64,000 nt of DNA from Frondihabitans sp. Leaf304 (GCF_001423105.1 NZ_LMNV01000002.1:2095461-2159460); one strand, 5' to 3'. Shown: positions 16,545 to 25,992, counted from the stretch's first letter. Made by a program: numbers and translations. Notes: generated by a model not told the origin, from the letters alone.

Positions 16545-17739
16545 CGCACTCGCCCACAAGGTCACCGGCAAGGCTGCCAAGTACCTGCGCATCTTCGCGG
16601 TGCTCCTCATCGGGACGGCCTCCCTCCTCGGGATTCTGCTGGCCGTGGTGCAGAGCCAGCACGCACAGGCAGGACAGGACTTCACCGAGAATGCGAACGT
16701 GCACGTCATCGCCGTGACGGCGTCGGGGGACGCCGGACAGCCCACTCCCCTGAAGTTCTCCGACATCACCAAGATCGAAAAGGTCGTCTCGGCGATCGAT
16801 CCTTCCGCCCTCACGACGGGTCGGTTCGACTTGGATTTCGGAGTCCAGGACTCCACGGGACGGACGTACTTCATCACGGGACTCGGCCCGGGCGGTCAGC
16901 GCCTCATCGACCAGCCGTCGATGCCGGACGGCGACGCCTTCTCCACCTCGACGAGCGGTCGGGACCTGAAGCTGTCGGTGCCGAAGATTCGCGTCGAGGC
17001 CGGCGGGCTCTCGAGCGCATCGGCAGCTCCCGTCGACGTTCCACGAACTACACGACTCAGCCCCAATACTCCCCTTCAGGTGCTCAGTCGACTGGACGAC
17101 CAGAACATCCTCGTCAACGGCAGCACGTTCGCCGAGATCACTAAGGTCGCCTACGGGGTGGACTGGGCGACCTTCCAGAAACGGTACGACGACGACAACC
17201 CCTACGGTGTGCGTGTCCTCTCGACGATCTTCGTTTATGTCGACGACCTCGGCCATGTGGATCAGAGCGCCCAGGCCATCGAGAAGGCGGGTTTCGACAC
17301 CGACTACACGTTCCGATCGTTCACCGACATGTCGGCCTCGCTGAATGCCAACACGGGCATGGGCTATCTGATCGTTGCGGCGGCCACCCTCTTCTGCCTC
17401 CTTTTCGTCTTCCTCAATCTCAACTCCTGGCTGACCCTTTCCAACAGAGACATGGGCGTCATGAAAAACCTCAACCTCTCACCGCGTTTTGTCATCACGA
17501 TTTACCGCACGCGGATGCGACGGCTCTTCGCCATGGCGGCCGCCATCGGCATCCCGGTCAGCGCCCTCGCGCTCCTCATCGCCCCGACCCGCTTCACACT
17601 GGTTGGCGCCCTCGTGAACGCGGGTGCCGTAGCCGTGCTGCTTCTAGTCGCGTACGTCCTCGCCTCGCGCGTGATGCTCGCCCGGCATGCGCGGAGACCT
17701 GTCCTCGACTTGATGCGGCTCCAGCGGGAGTTCGACTAA
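16534..17739 (+). CDS. FtsX/MacB-like ABC permease
   Basis: The 401-residue protein has one N-terminal helix (about 17-40) and an extracytoplasmic domain (about 41-280). Three helices follow at about 284-306, 330-352 and 356-378, the FtsX/MacB plan. Unlike the leftward module it has a single permease, which would act as a homodimer. The ATG lies within the end of the ATPase gene. Its stop is 11 bases from the stop of the convergent LacI gene, with no hairpin between them. The small secreted protein just upstream and the lipoprotein are its most likely functional partners. Confidence 0.82.
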   Translation: MRHDALAHKVTGKAAKYLRIFAVLLIGTASLLGILLAVVQSQHAQAGQDFTENANVHVIAVTASGDAGQPTPLKFSDITKIEKVVSAIDPSALTTGRFDLDFGVQDSTGRTYFITGLGPGGQRLIDQPSMPDGDAFSTSTSGRDLKLSVPKIRVEAGGLSSASAAPVDVPRTTRLSPNTPLQVLSRLDDQNILVNGSTFAEITKVAYGVDWATFQKRYDDDNPYGVRVLSTIFVYVDDLGHVDQSAQAIEKAGFDTDYTFRSFTDMSASLNANTGMGYLIVAAATLFCLLFVFLNLNSWLTLSNRDMGVMKNLNLSPRFVITIYRTRMRRLFAMAAAIGIPVSALALLIAPTRFTLVGALVNAGAVAVLLLVAYVLASRVMLARHARRPVLDLMRLQREFD

Positions 17740-17750
17740 TACTGAACGCC

Positions 17751-18773
17751 TCAGCTCTCCCGCACCACCAACCGCACCGGCTCCACGTGCCGGCCGGTGC
17801 GGGGCCGACCGTCGATCGCGTCGACGAGGGCCTGGGCGGCGGAGCGACCGAGGTCGTCGAGGTTCATGTCGACGCTGGTGAGGGGCGGGCGGGATTCGCG
17901 CACGAGGATGTCCCAGTTGTCGAAGCCGACCACCGAGACGTCGTCGGGAACGCGGCGGCCCTCCTCGCGGAGGGCGTCGATGACGCCGCGGGCGATGTGG
18001 TCGCTGCCGGCGACGATGCCATCGAGGTCGGAGTGCGCCGAAGCGAGGAGCCGCGCACAGTCGCGACCCCAGCCCTCGCCCCACTGACCGAACAATGATT
18101 TGCCGCCGACCAGTGGGATCCTTGCCTCTTCCATCGCCTGGGCGACACCCTCCGCGCGATCGCGGGCGGCGGCGTACGAGGCCTCACCGTTGACGAGGGC
18201 GATGCGGGTGCGGCCCGCCTTGAGTAGGCGCTCGGCGGCGAGACGGCCCGCCATCACGTTGTCGGGCGTGAACGACGTGTCGGTGTCGTCGTCGGACGGG
18301 GCGTAGACGTAGACGACCGGCACGTCGCCGGGAACGGTGGCCGGCGGGCGAGAGTTCGTCGTGCGACCCACGATGAGGAGGCCGTCGACGCGCCGGGTGA
18401 GCAGGGTCTGCACCAGGAGCTGCTCGCGCAGAACGTCGTCACGAGCATCGGCCAGAAGCACCGAGAGGGAGCCCGAACCGAACGCGTCTTCGGCGCCGAG
18501 CAGGATCGGCAGCACGAAGCGGTTGTCGAGGTCGCTGGTGATCATGCCGATGGTGTTGGTGCGCGTCGAGTTCAGGGCCTTGGCGAAGAAGTTCGGGGTG
18601 AAGTCGAGCGAGCTGGCCGCCTCTTCGACGCGCCTGCGTGTCTCTTCGCGCACGTGGGTCTTCTTGTTCAAGGCTTTCGACGCGGTGGCGATCGAGACAC
18701 CGGCCAGGCGGGCCACGTCGGCGAGCGTCGACTTCGGGAGAGCGCCCGTGTCGCCCCGCTGCTGTTCGGCCAT
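17751..18773 (-). CDS. LacI-family transcriptional regulator of the arabinoside locus
   Basis: The 340-residue repressor has the LacI helix-turn-helix at residues 14-60 (STLADVARLAGVSIATASKA and the hinge-helix segment FFAKALNSTRTNTIG). A periplasmic-binding-protein-like sensor domain with DGLLIVGR and SVVGFDNWDI follows. It is divergent from the sugar-importer operon. The intergenic region carries a palindrome with the LacI-family core AAnCGnTT (18832-18849), directly after the importer's -10 box, so repression released by a sugar is the expected mechanism. The inducer is probably an arabinose-containing oligosaccharide, inferred from the adjacent GH127 enzyme. Confidence 0.88.
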   Translation of the reverse strand: MAEQQRGDTGALPKSTLADVARLAGVSIATASKALNKKTHVREETRRRVEEAASSLDFTPNFFAKALNSTRTNTIGMITSDLDNRFVLPILLGAEDAFGSGSLSVLLADARDDVLREQLLVQTLLTRRVDGLLIVGRTTNSRPPATVPGDVPVVYVYAPSDDDTDTSFTPDNVMAGRLAAERLLKAGRTRIALVNGEASYAAARDRAEGVAQAMEEARIPLVGGKSLFGQWGEGWGRDCARLLASAHSDLDGIVAGSDHIARGVIDALREEGRRVPDDVSVVGFDNWDILVRESRPPLTSVDMNLDDLGRSAAQALVDAIDGRPRTGRHVEPVRLVVRES

Positions 18774-18798
18774 GTTCCGAAATTAGTTCATGAAGTCG

Positions 18799-18849
18799 TT
18801 GACAAGCAAACTAATCGGCTATTAGGTTCCTACCGAAACCGCTTTCGGT
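18799..18849 (+). promoter_or_regulatory. promoter and LacI-type operator of the arabinoside operon
   Basis: TTGACA (18799-18804) and TAGGTT (18823-18828) are spaced 18 bases apart. The inverted repeat ACCGAAA-CCGC-TTTCGGT (18832-18849) begins four bases later. It would overlap the transcription start and contains the AAnCGnTT core of LacI-family operators. Confidence 0.72.
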
Positions 18850-18937
18850 TTTGATTTCATCGGAGAGATCACCCTCACAGCGGGCCTCTCTTGACCCAGG
18901 CAACCTGCAGACACTCTGCATTCAGAGAGGAATCACT

Positions 18938-20197
18938 GTGATCTTCACCCCTCGCCGCAAGCGCGCCTTCGCCGCGCTCGTCGGCATCGCCACCGCCTCC
19001 GCCGCGCTCACCGGCTGCTCGACCGGCGGCGCCGGCGGCAACGGCGGCTCGGCCGCCTCCGGCACCTACACGTTCTGGGATCCGTACCCCCAGTTCGACG
19101 GTTCGTCGGCGTGGACCAAGCTCGTCGAGAAGTGCGGCACCGAAGCCGGCGTCACCGTCAAGCGGACCGGCTACGACACCTCCGATCTGACGAGCAAGGC
19201 CCTCCTCGCCGGCCAGCAGGGCAACTCGCCCGACCTGCTGCTCGTCGACAACCCCGTCGTCTCGACGCTCGCCGACGCCGGCCTGCTCACCGACACCGCC
19301 GAGACGAAGACGAGCACGACCGACATCGAGGCGAACATCCTCGCCGCCGGTCAGGTCGACGGCAAGACGTACGGCGTGCCCATCGGCGCCAACACCCTCG
19401 CCCTCTACTACAACAAGAAGATCCTGTCGGCAGCGGGCGTCGACCCCGCGAAGATCACCGACTGGTCGTCGCTGACCGATGCACTCGCCAAGGTCAAGGC
19501 CAAGGGAGACAAGGGCATCACCTTTGCCGGGATCGGCACCGAAGAGGGCAGCTTCCAGTTCTTGCCCTGGTACTGGGGATCGGGCGCGAACCTCGACCAG
19601 CTCGACTCGTCCGACGCCGTCTCAGCCCTGTCGCTCTGGACCGACTGGGTCAACAAGGGTTACGCCCCCAACTCGGTGATCAACAACACCCAGACCACGT
19701 CGTGGCAGGAGTTCCTCACCGGCGACTTCGCCTTCAGCGAGAACGGCACCTGGCAGCTCGCCGGCGTCAAGGCCTCGAAGATCGACTACGGCATCATCTC
19801 GATCCCGGCGAAAGACGGCGGAGCCGCTCCCGCTCCGACCGGCGGCGAGTTCCTGACGATCCCCGTGCAGAAAGACTCCGCCCGCTACGCCGTCTCGGCG
19901 AAGATCCAGTCGTGCCTCACGAGCACCGCGAACGTCGTCTCGACCGACAACACGCTCTCGTACGTCGCTCCGACGAAGGCCGCGCAAGAGAAGCAGGTCG
20001 CTGACAACCCCGACCTCGAGCCGTGGGTGACTGCGGTCGGCGACGCCAAGGGCCGCACCAGCGACAACCTCGGCACGAAGTACCCGAAGATCTCGGAGCA
20101 GATGTGGAAGGCCGTGCAGAACAGCCTCAGCGGCTCGCAGTCGGCCGAGGACGCACTGAAGCAGGCCCAAACGGCTGCGGCTGCAGCCACCAAGTAG
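18938..20197 (+). CDS. sugar ABC transporter substrate-binding lipoprotein
   Basis: This 419-residue family-1 extracellular binding protein starts at GTG 18938, with AGAGAGGA upstream. It has a twin-basic N-terminus and a lipobox LTGC. The mature domain has the expected features (TYTFWDPYPQ, YNKKILSAAGVDPAKITDW, FAFSENGTWQLAG). It would capture an oligosaccharide outside the membrane and deliver it to the two permeases encoded next. No ATPase gene is present, so a shared MsiK-like ATPase elsewhere is expected, as is usual for actinobacterial CUT1 importers. Substrate by context: arabino-oligosaccharides. Confidence 0.88.
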   Translation: MIFTPRRKRAFAALVGIATASAALTGCSTGGAGGNGGSAASGTYTFWDPYPQFDGSSAWTKLVEKCGTEAGVTVKRTGYDTSDLTSKALLAGQQGNSPDLLLVDNPVVSTLADAGLLTDTAETKTSTTDIEANILAAGQVDGKTYGVPIGANTLALYYNKKILSAAGVDPAKITDWSSLTDALAKVKAKGDKGITFAGIGTEEGSFQFLPWYWGSGANLDQLDSSDAVSALSLWTDWVNKGYAPNSVINNTQTTSWQEFLTGDFAFSENGTWQLAGVKASKIDYGIISIPAKDGGAAPAPTGGEFLTIPVQKDSARYAVSAKIQSCLTSTANVVSTDNTLSYVAPTKAAQEKQVADNPDLEPWVTAVGDAKGRTSDNLGTKYPKISEQMWKAVQNSLSGSQSAEDALKQAQTAAAAATK

Positions 20198-20278
20198 CAC
20201 CAGCGGCCCGGCGCACGGCCAGACCGACACCGGGCCAGCAGCACCCCGAACACCAGCGGCCTCGAAGGAGCACGCACC

Positions 20279-21256
20279 ATGAGCAACACCATCATCGAAC
20301 GCCCCGAGGCCGCTCCGCCGGCCGGGAGCCCGGCCGTGGACGCCGGGCCCCCGGTCCGCCCCTCGCTGAAGAGGCGCTTCCGCGCCGACCAGCTCACCGC
20401 GTGGGCGTTCATCCTGCCCGTCGTGGCGTACCTGGTGATCTTCTACGCCTACCCGCTGATCAAGAACGTCGACCTGGCGGTGCGCGACTACACGGTGCGG
20501 TCGTTCATCGACGGCACAGCGCCCTTCGTCGGGTTGGCCAATTTCGTAGCCGTGTTCCAGGATCCTACGTTCGGCCCGGCCCTTCGCAACACGCTCCTCT
20601 TCACCGGGGTGTCGATCGCCTTCCAGTTCTCGATCGGGATGGCGCTGGCGGTGTTCTTCTTCCAGAACTTCCGTCTCTCGTCGACCCTTCGAGCGCTGTT
20701 CCTGGTGCCGTGGCTGCTGCCCCTGATCGTCTCGGCCTCGACCTGGTCGTGGATGATGAACAGCGACTCGGGCGTGATCAACTCGGTCATCACGTCGTTC
20801 GGCGGCACCGGCATCAACTGGCTCACGTCGCCGCAGTGGGCGCTGATCGCGGTCATCATCGCGAACATCTGGATCGGAATCCCGTTCAACCTCGTCATTC
20901 TCTACTCTGGGCTGCAGAACATCTCGACCGACATCTACGAGGCCGCCTCGCTCGACGGGGCGAACGCCTGGCAGAAGTTCTGGCGCATCACGTTCCCGCT
21001 GCTGAAGCCGGTCTCGGCGATCACGATCCTGCTCGGCCTCGTCTACACGCTGAAGGTCTTCGACATCATCTGGATCATGACCAAGGGCGGCCCCGGCAAC
21101 GCGTCGACCACCTTCGCCATCTGGTCGTACCAGCTCGGATTCGGCTCGACGCTGCCGAACTTCAGCCCGGCCGCGGCCGTCGGCAACCTCCTCATCGTCA
21201 TCGCCCTGATCTTCGGGTTCTTGTACCTGCGCGTGCAGAGAAAGCAGGCTCAGTAA
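20279..21256 (+). CDS. sugar ABC permease, MalF type
   Basis: The 325-residue protein has a variable cytoplasmic N-terminus and six predicted membrane helices. The EAA loop, which contacts the ATPase, reads EAASLDGANAWQKFWRITFP, matching the CUT1 consensus. The start follows the ribosome binding site AAGGAG. The stop TAA overlaps the ATG of the next permease by one base. It forms a heterodimer with that protein. Confidence 0.92.
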   Translation: MSNTIIERPEAAPPAGSPAVDAGPPVRPSLKRRFRADQLTAWAFILPVVAYLVIFYAYPLIKNVDLAVRDYTVRSFIDGTAPFVGLANFVAVFQDPTFGPALRNTLLFTGVSIAFQFSIGMALAVFFFQNFRLSSTLRALFLVPWLLPLIVSASTWSWMMNSDSGVINSVITSFGGTGINWLTSPQWALIAVIIANIWIGIPFNLVILYSGLQNISTDIYEAASLDGANAWQKFWRITFPLLKPVSAITILLGLVYTLKVFDIIWIMTKGGPGNASTTFAIWSYQLGFGSTLPNFSPAAAVGNLLIVIALIFGFLYLRVQRKQAQ

Positions 21257-22149
21257 TGTCCGCCACCCTTACCCGGCCCGCCGGCGCCCGCCCGGCCCCC
21301 GGGGCGTCGACCGCTTCGGCACCCAAGCGCAACCGCGGCCCGCGCACAATGTGGAAGACCGCCCTCGGCGTGCTCTTCACCGCGATCATGCTGTTTCCCG
21401 TCTACTGGATGGTCAACGTCTCGCTGACCCCTGCCTCCGAGATGCGCAGCACCCCGCCATCGTGGTTCCCCTTCCACGCGACCTTCGACGGCTACACCCA
21501 GGTGATCCAGCAGCAGCTGCCCTACCTCGGCACCAGCCTGCTGGTCGGCCTCGGCACCGTCGTGCTGACGGTCGCCGTCTCGGCACCGGCCGCGTTCGCG
21601 CTGGCCAAGCTCCGCCCCCGGGGCGGTGGCGCCCTGTCATTCATCCTGATCGTCGCGCAGATGATCCCGCAGGTGATCATCGCGATGGGCTTCTACGCGA
21701 TCTATCTCAACCTCGGCATCTTGAATCAGGCCGGCGGGCTCATCATCGCCGACTCGACCCTCGCCGTGCCGTTCGGCGTGCTGATTTTCACCGCGTTCAT
21801 GTCGGGCATCCCCGACGAGCTGATGTCGGCGGCGAAGCTCGACGGCGCCAGCACCTGGCGCACGTTCACCTCGGTGGTGCTGCCGGTCAGCCGCAATTCG
21901 GTCGTCACGGTCAGCCTCTTCGCGTTCCTCTGGGCCTGGTCGGACTTCGTCTTCTCGTCGACCCTCAACTCGGGCGGCACGTCGCAGACGATCACGCTCG
22001 GCATCTACCGCTACATCGGCAACAACAACCAGGACTGGAACGCGATCATGGCCACCGCCGTCGTCGCCTCCATCCCCGCGACGATTCTCCTCGTCGTCGC
22101 CCAACGCTATGTCGCCGCCGGTGTCACCGCCGGCGCCGTGAAGGACTGA
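21256..22149 (+). CDS. sugar ABC permease, MalG type
   Basis: The 297-residue inner-membrane protein has six helices. Its EAA loop reads SAAKLDGASTWRTFTSVVLP, and its C-terminus is YVAAGVTAGAVKD, as in MalG-type subunits. The ATG overlaps the upstream stop, and the GH127 gene begins three bases after its stop, so import and intracellular hydrolysis are co-expressed. A much longer open frame through this region (from 20023) is an artefact of GC-rich codon use. Confidence 0.92.
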   Translation: MSATLTRPAGARPAPGASTASAPKRNRGPRTMWKTALGVLFTAIMLFPVYWMVNVSLTPASEMRSTPPSWFPFHATFDGYTQVIQQQLPYLGTSLLVGLGTVVLTVAVSAPAAFALAKLRPRGGGALSFILIVAQMIPQVIIAMGFYAIYLNLGILNQAGGLIIADSTLAVPFGVLIFTAFMSGIPDELMSAAKLDGASTWRTFTSVVLPVSRNSVVTVSLFAFLWAWSDFVFSSTLNSGGTSQTITLGIYRYIGNNNQDWNAIMATAVVASIPATILLVVAQRYVAAGVTAGAVKD

Positions 22150-22152
22150 CCC

Positions 22153-24123
22153 ATGACCCAGCTCGTCGACACCCCGACCCCCTCCGACCCACAGACGCAC
22201 TCCGCCTTCCGAGGCGGCCCCGTCGCCCCAACCACCTCGAAGCTCACCCCGCTCGACTCCACCGAGATCCGGCTGACCGAGGGCTACTGGCGCTCGTGGC
22301 AGCAGAAGAACTCCGACGTCGTCCTCGCCCACTGCGAGGCGTGGATGGAGCGCATCGGCTGGATCGGCAACTTCGACCGGGCGGCCAGCGGAGACACCGG
22401 CTGGGAGCACTCCGGCATCGAGTTCGTCGACTCCGAGATCTACAAGCTGCTCGAAGCGATGGCGTGGGATCTCGGCCACGGCGAGAACCCCGACCTGCAG
22501 CAACGCTACGACTCCCTCGTCGACCGGGTCGCCTCCGCGCAGGAGGCCGACGGCTACCTGCACACCAGCTTCGGCCGCCCCGGCCAGCCCGCCCGCTACT
22601 CGAACCTCGAGTGGGGCCACGAGCTGTACTGCTTCGGGCACCTGATCCAGGCGGCCGTCGCGCGAATCCGAACCGCAGGATCCGGCCGTCTCGTCGATGT
22701 CGCCATCCGCCTGGCGGACCACCTCTATGCCACCTTCGGCCCGTCCGGACGCGAGGCCGTGTGCGGACACCCCGAGATCGAACCCGCCCTCGCCGAGCTC
22801 GGCCGCGCGACCGGCGACGCCCGCTACCTCGAGCTCGCGGCGCTGTTCGTCGAGCGTCGCGGCCGCGGTCTGCTCAAGCCGATCGAGTACGGCCAGGAGT
22901 ACTTCCAGGACGACCAGCCGGTGCGCGAAGCCGAGACCCTCCGCGGTCACGCCGTGCGCGCCCTCTACCTCGCCTCCGGAGCGCTCGACGTCGCGGTCGA
23001 GCTGGGCGACCAGGCCCTCGCCGCAGCCGTCGAGCGGCAGTGGAGCCACACCGTCGCGACTCGCACCTACATCACCGGCGGAATGGGATCGCACCACCAG
23101 GACGAGGCCTTCGGCGCCGACTTCGAGCTGCCGCCCGACCGCGCCTACTCCGAGACCTGCGCGGGCATCGGCTCGAACATGCTGTCGTGGCGGCTGCTGC
23201 TGCAGCACGGCGACACCAAGTACGCCGATCTACTCGAGCGAACGCTGCTGAACAACGTCATGGCCTCACCGCGCGAAGACGGTCGGGCGTTCTTCTACAC
23301 GAACACCCTGCACCAGCGCGTTCCGGGCACCGTGCCCGACGAAGACGAGCTGAACGCCCGGGCCCTGTCGAGCCTCCGCGCACCCTGGTTCGAGGTCTCG
23401 TGCTGCCCGACGAACGTCGCCCGCACTCTCGCCAGCGTCGAGCTCTACTTCGCGACCAAGACCCACGACGGTGTGCAGCTGCACCAGTACGGCAGCTACG
23501 ACATCGACACGACGCTCGAGTCGGGCACCCCGGTCTCGTTCTCGGTCGTCAGCGGCTACCCCGCCGAGGGTCGCATCGTGGTCACCGCGCGCGAGCAGAC
23601 GACCAGCGAGGTCACGCTGACCCTCAGGATCCCCGCCTGGGCCGGCCACGCCGACGTCACCGTCAATCACGACGCTCCCGAGCGGGTCGACGGCGAGACG
23701 GTCAGCGTCACGCGCCGGTTCGCCCCCGGCGACACCGTCGTTCTCGACCTGCCGATGGAGGCGCGCTGGGTCACACCCGACCCGCGGATCGACGCCGTCC
23801 GCGGCACCGTCGCCGTCGAGCGCGGGCCGCTCGTGCTCTGCCTCGAGGAGCAGGCGTCCGAGCGCACGGTCAACGACGTGCGGGTCGACACCTCGGCACC
23901 GCTGCTGACGACCGACACCGGGGCCGGCGTGACGCTGGTGACGCCTGCCGCGCCCGGAACGGCGGGAGCGGAGGGCACGGACGGCCTCGGACGCGCGGGG
24001 TGGCCGTACGGCGAAGCCCCTGCCGACGAGGGTCGGGGGGCGTCGGAGGGGATCCTTCGCCCCTATGCCACCTGGGCGAACGAGGGCCCGTCGACCATGC
24101 GGGTGTGGTTGCCGACCGCCTGA
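22153..24123 (+). CDS. GH127 beta-L-arabinofuranosidase
   Basis: The 656-residue cytoplasmic enzyme should remove terminal beta-L-arabinofuranose, as in the arabinose chains on plant hydroxyproline-rich glycoproteins. It contains the zinc/thiolate site of the family. SETCAGIGSN supplies Glu334 and Cys336, and SCCPTN supplies Cys417 and Cys418. These correspond closely to the Glu338, Cys340, Cys417 and Cys418 set described for Bifidobacterium HypBA1. An (alpha/alpha)6 barrel occupies about 1-430 and beta-sandwich domains follow. There is no signal peptide, so it acts on imported sugar. It is directly downstream of the MalG-type gene. Confidence 0.9.
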   Translation: MTQLVDTPTPSDPQTHSAFRGGPVAPTTSKLTPLDSTEIRLTEGYWRSWQQKNSDVVLAHCEAWMERIGWIGNFDRAASGDTGWEHSGIEFVDSEIYKLLEAMAWDLGHGENPDLQQRYDSLVDRVASAQEADGYLHTSFGRPGQPARYSNLEWGHELYCFGHLIQAAVARIRTAGSGRLVDVAIRLADHLYATFGPSGREAVCGHPEIEPALAELGRATGDARYLELAALFVERRGRGLLKPIEYGQEYFQDDQPVREAETLRGHAVRALYLASGALDVAVELGDQALAAAVERQWSHTVATRTYITGGMGSHHQDEAFGADFELPPDRAYSETCAGIGSNMLSWRLLLQHGDTKYADLLERTLLNNVMASPREDGRAFFYTNTLHQRVPGTVPDEDELNARALSSLRAPWFEVSCCPTNVARTLASVELYFATKTHDGVQLHQYGSYDIDTTLESGTPVSFSVVSGYPAEGRIVVTAREQTTSEVTLTLRIPAWAGHADVTVNHDAPERVDGETVSVTRRFAPGDTVVLDLPMEARWVTPDPRIDAVRGTVAVERGPLVLCLEEQASERTVNDVRVDTSAPLLTTDTGAGVTLVTPAAPGTAGAEGTDGLGRAGWPYGEAPADEGRGASEGILRPYATWANEGPSTMRVWLPTA

Positions 24124-24182
24124 TCGCCTCGGACGAAAGAAAGCGCACCGACCGGTGCGCGACGACAACGCAAAGGAGCGTC

Positions 24183-25889
24183 ATGAGAAAAACACGAATT
24201 GCCATCGGGCTGGGGACGGCGGCCGCGCTGAGCGCCGCCCTGATCATCCCGGCACTTCCGGCCAACGCAGCCGGCAACACACTCGTCGTCAACGCGGCGA
24301 GCGCCCTTCGGCCGGTCACCCACGTGGCCTCGGGCGGGCTCTACGGTGTGGCGACAGCGACGACGCCCGACGCGTCACTGCTCGTTCCCCTCCATCTGAA
24401 CCAGATGACCCAGCCCGCTCCCGGCGTCCAACAGCTCGGAAACGGCGCGACCGAGCCGACCGGCGACGCGCTCAAGGTCGCGAACACCCTGACCTCCGTC
24501 GGCGCCCAGCAGAGCATACGCATGCCCGACATCTACCCGAACTTCCCCTACAAATGGGTCAGCTGGTCCGACTGGCTGCAGAAGGTCGACACCATGGTCG
24601 ACGCGCGCCTCGCCGCGAAGTCGACCACGGGCATCAACGGGTGGGAGATCTGGAACGAGCCCGACGGCACCTGGGACACCGCCAAGGCAGGGCCCTATAA
24701 CGACGGCTGGACCCGCACGTACCGGGAGATCCGTTCCAAGGACACGGTGACTCCGATCATCGGACCCGGAACATCGATCTACAACCACGACTTCATGGTC
24801 TCGTTCCTGACCCAGGCGAAGAGAGACGGAACACTGCCCGACGTCGTCGTCTGGCACGAGCTGTCACAGGGATGGGCTGGCATCGGCGACCACATCGCCG
24901 ACTACCGTGCCATCGAACGGTCTCTCGGCATCAGCCCCCGACCGATCTCCATCAACGAATACGCCTGGACAGACCAGGTCGACGTGCCGAGCGCCGCTCT
25001 GCACTACATCTCGCAGTTCGAGAGGTACGGCGTCCGCGACGCCGAGCGGGCGTACTGGTACGAATCCGGCACGATGAACGGCCTCCTGTACAACGGCGCC
25101 CCGACCGCGAGCTACTGGATGTACAAGTGGTACGGCGCCATGACGGGGAACATGGTTCCCGTCACTGCGTCCGGCGACTTCGACGGTATCGCCTCGCTCG
25201 ACAGCACACGGAAGATCGCCACCGTCGTCGCGGGCGGAACATACGGCGACAACAGCGTTCGCATCGACGGCCTCAGCGGCTTCGGGTCGTCCGTTCGCGT
25301 CAGCCTCGCCGCATCCGGAATCACCGGCCGCCAGACGAATGCTGCCGCGCCGACGCCGACGACGTCCACGCTCCCGGTCGTGAACGGCTCCGTCACGGTG
25401 CCGATCACCAACCAGGACTCGCGGGCGTCGTACCAGATCGTCGTGACCCCGACCAGCGGACCGACCACCGCGTACCAGCAGACGTACGAGGCGGAGAACG
25501 CCACCGTCGTGAACGCCAGCCGTCTCAGCGCCGCGAGCGCCAGCAACGGTGGCTACGTCGGCCGCATCGACGGCTCCGCCGACATGCGCAGCGACAGCTT
25601 CGTCGACTTCCTCGTCGACGTGCCGACCGCCGGCAACTACACGCTCGGCATCCGCTACGCGAACGGCGGCACGGCCACCGCGACCCAGGGGCTCGCCTAC
25701 AACGGCGGCGCGTTCACGAACGTGTCGTATCCGACGACCGGCAGCTGGGGAACGTTCGCTAACTCGGTGACGACCCCGGTGACGCTCAAGGCCGGATCGA
25801 ACGTCATCCGCCTCGCGAAGGGCAGCCCGAACTACGCGGGCGGCACCGGATTCGCGGAGCTCGACTCGATCACGGTCACACCCCGGTAG
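24183..25889 (+). CDS. secreted clan GH-A (GH39-like) glycoside hydrolase with C-terminal CBM
   Basis: The 568-residue precursor has a Sec signal peptide (cleavage expected after about residue 29, PANA-A). The catalytic barrel (about 35-350) has IWNEPDG, with the acid/base Glu159 in the NEP motif, and ISINEYAW, with the likely nucleophile Glu259. A small beta domain (about 350-425) leads to a CBM35/CBM6-like module (about 430-566) starting QQTYEAENATVVN. It is the last gene of the operon and would cut polymer outside the cell to feed the importer. GH39 is my best guess. Activity on an arabinoside is inferred from context. AAAGGAG precedes the ATG. Confidence 0.78.
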   Translation: MRKTRIAIGLGTAAALSAALIIPALPANAAGNTLVVNAASALRPVTHVASGGLYGVATATTPDASLLVPLHLNQMTQPAPGVQQLGNGATEPTGDALKVANTLTSVGAQQSIRMPDIYPNFPYKWVSWSDWLQKVDTMVDARLAAKSTTGINGWEIWNEPDGTWDTAKAGPYNDGWTRTYREIRSKDTVTPIIGPGTSIYNHDFMVSFLTQAKRDGTLPDVVVWHELSQGWAGIGDHIADYRAIERSLGISPRPISINEYAWTDQVDVPSAALHYISQFERYGVRDAERAYWYESGTMNGLLYNGAPTASYWMYKWYGAMTGNMVPVTASGDFDGIASLDSTRKIATVVAGGTYGDNSVRIDGLSGFGSSVRVSLAASGITGRQTNAAAPTPTTSTLPVVNGSVTVPITNQDSRASYQIVVTPTSGPTTAYQQTYEAENATVVNASRLSAASASNGGYVGRIDGSADMRSDSFVDFLVDVPTAGNYTLGIRYANGGTATATQGLAYNGGAFTNVSYPTTGSWGTFANSVTTPVTLKAGSNVIRLAKGSPNYAGGTGFAELDSITVTPR

Positions 25890-25955
25890 GGCGGGGCGAC
25901 GTCTCGCCCCGGGAGGGCGGGGCTGCTCTGCCCCGGTGAGGCAGGGCTGCGAAGA

Positions 25956-25992
25956 AGCGGAGTCGGCGCGTGTGGCGCCGGCTCCGCTTTTC
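25956..25992. terminator. bidirectional terminator between the glycosidase and aldo/keto reductase genes
   Basis: AGCGGAGTCGGCGC (25956-25969) pairs with GCGCCGGCTCCGCT (25975-25988), with one G-T wobble, and is followed by TTTC. A second GC hairpin (GGGGCGA/TCGCCCC) lies just after the glycosidase stop at about 25892-25911. Confidence 0.75.

Noticed and set aside
20023-22149. A 708-codon frame spanning both permease genes
   Set aside because: Its first two thirds read as Arg/Pro/His-rich sequence out of frame with the MalF-type gene. Only the part from 21256 encodes a recognisable protein, the MalG-type permease.
21637-23208. A 523-codon frame on the minus strand
   Set aside because: It is antisense to the MalG-type and GH127 genes and has no motif. 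It arises from GC-rich third positions.
21351-25889. A 1512-codon frame
   Set aside because: Most of it is an out-of-frame shadow of the permease and GH127 genes. The real gene is the in-frame segment from ATG 24183, supported by a signal peptide and ribosome binding site.
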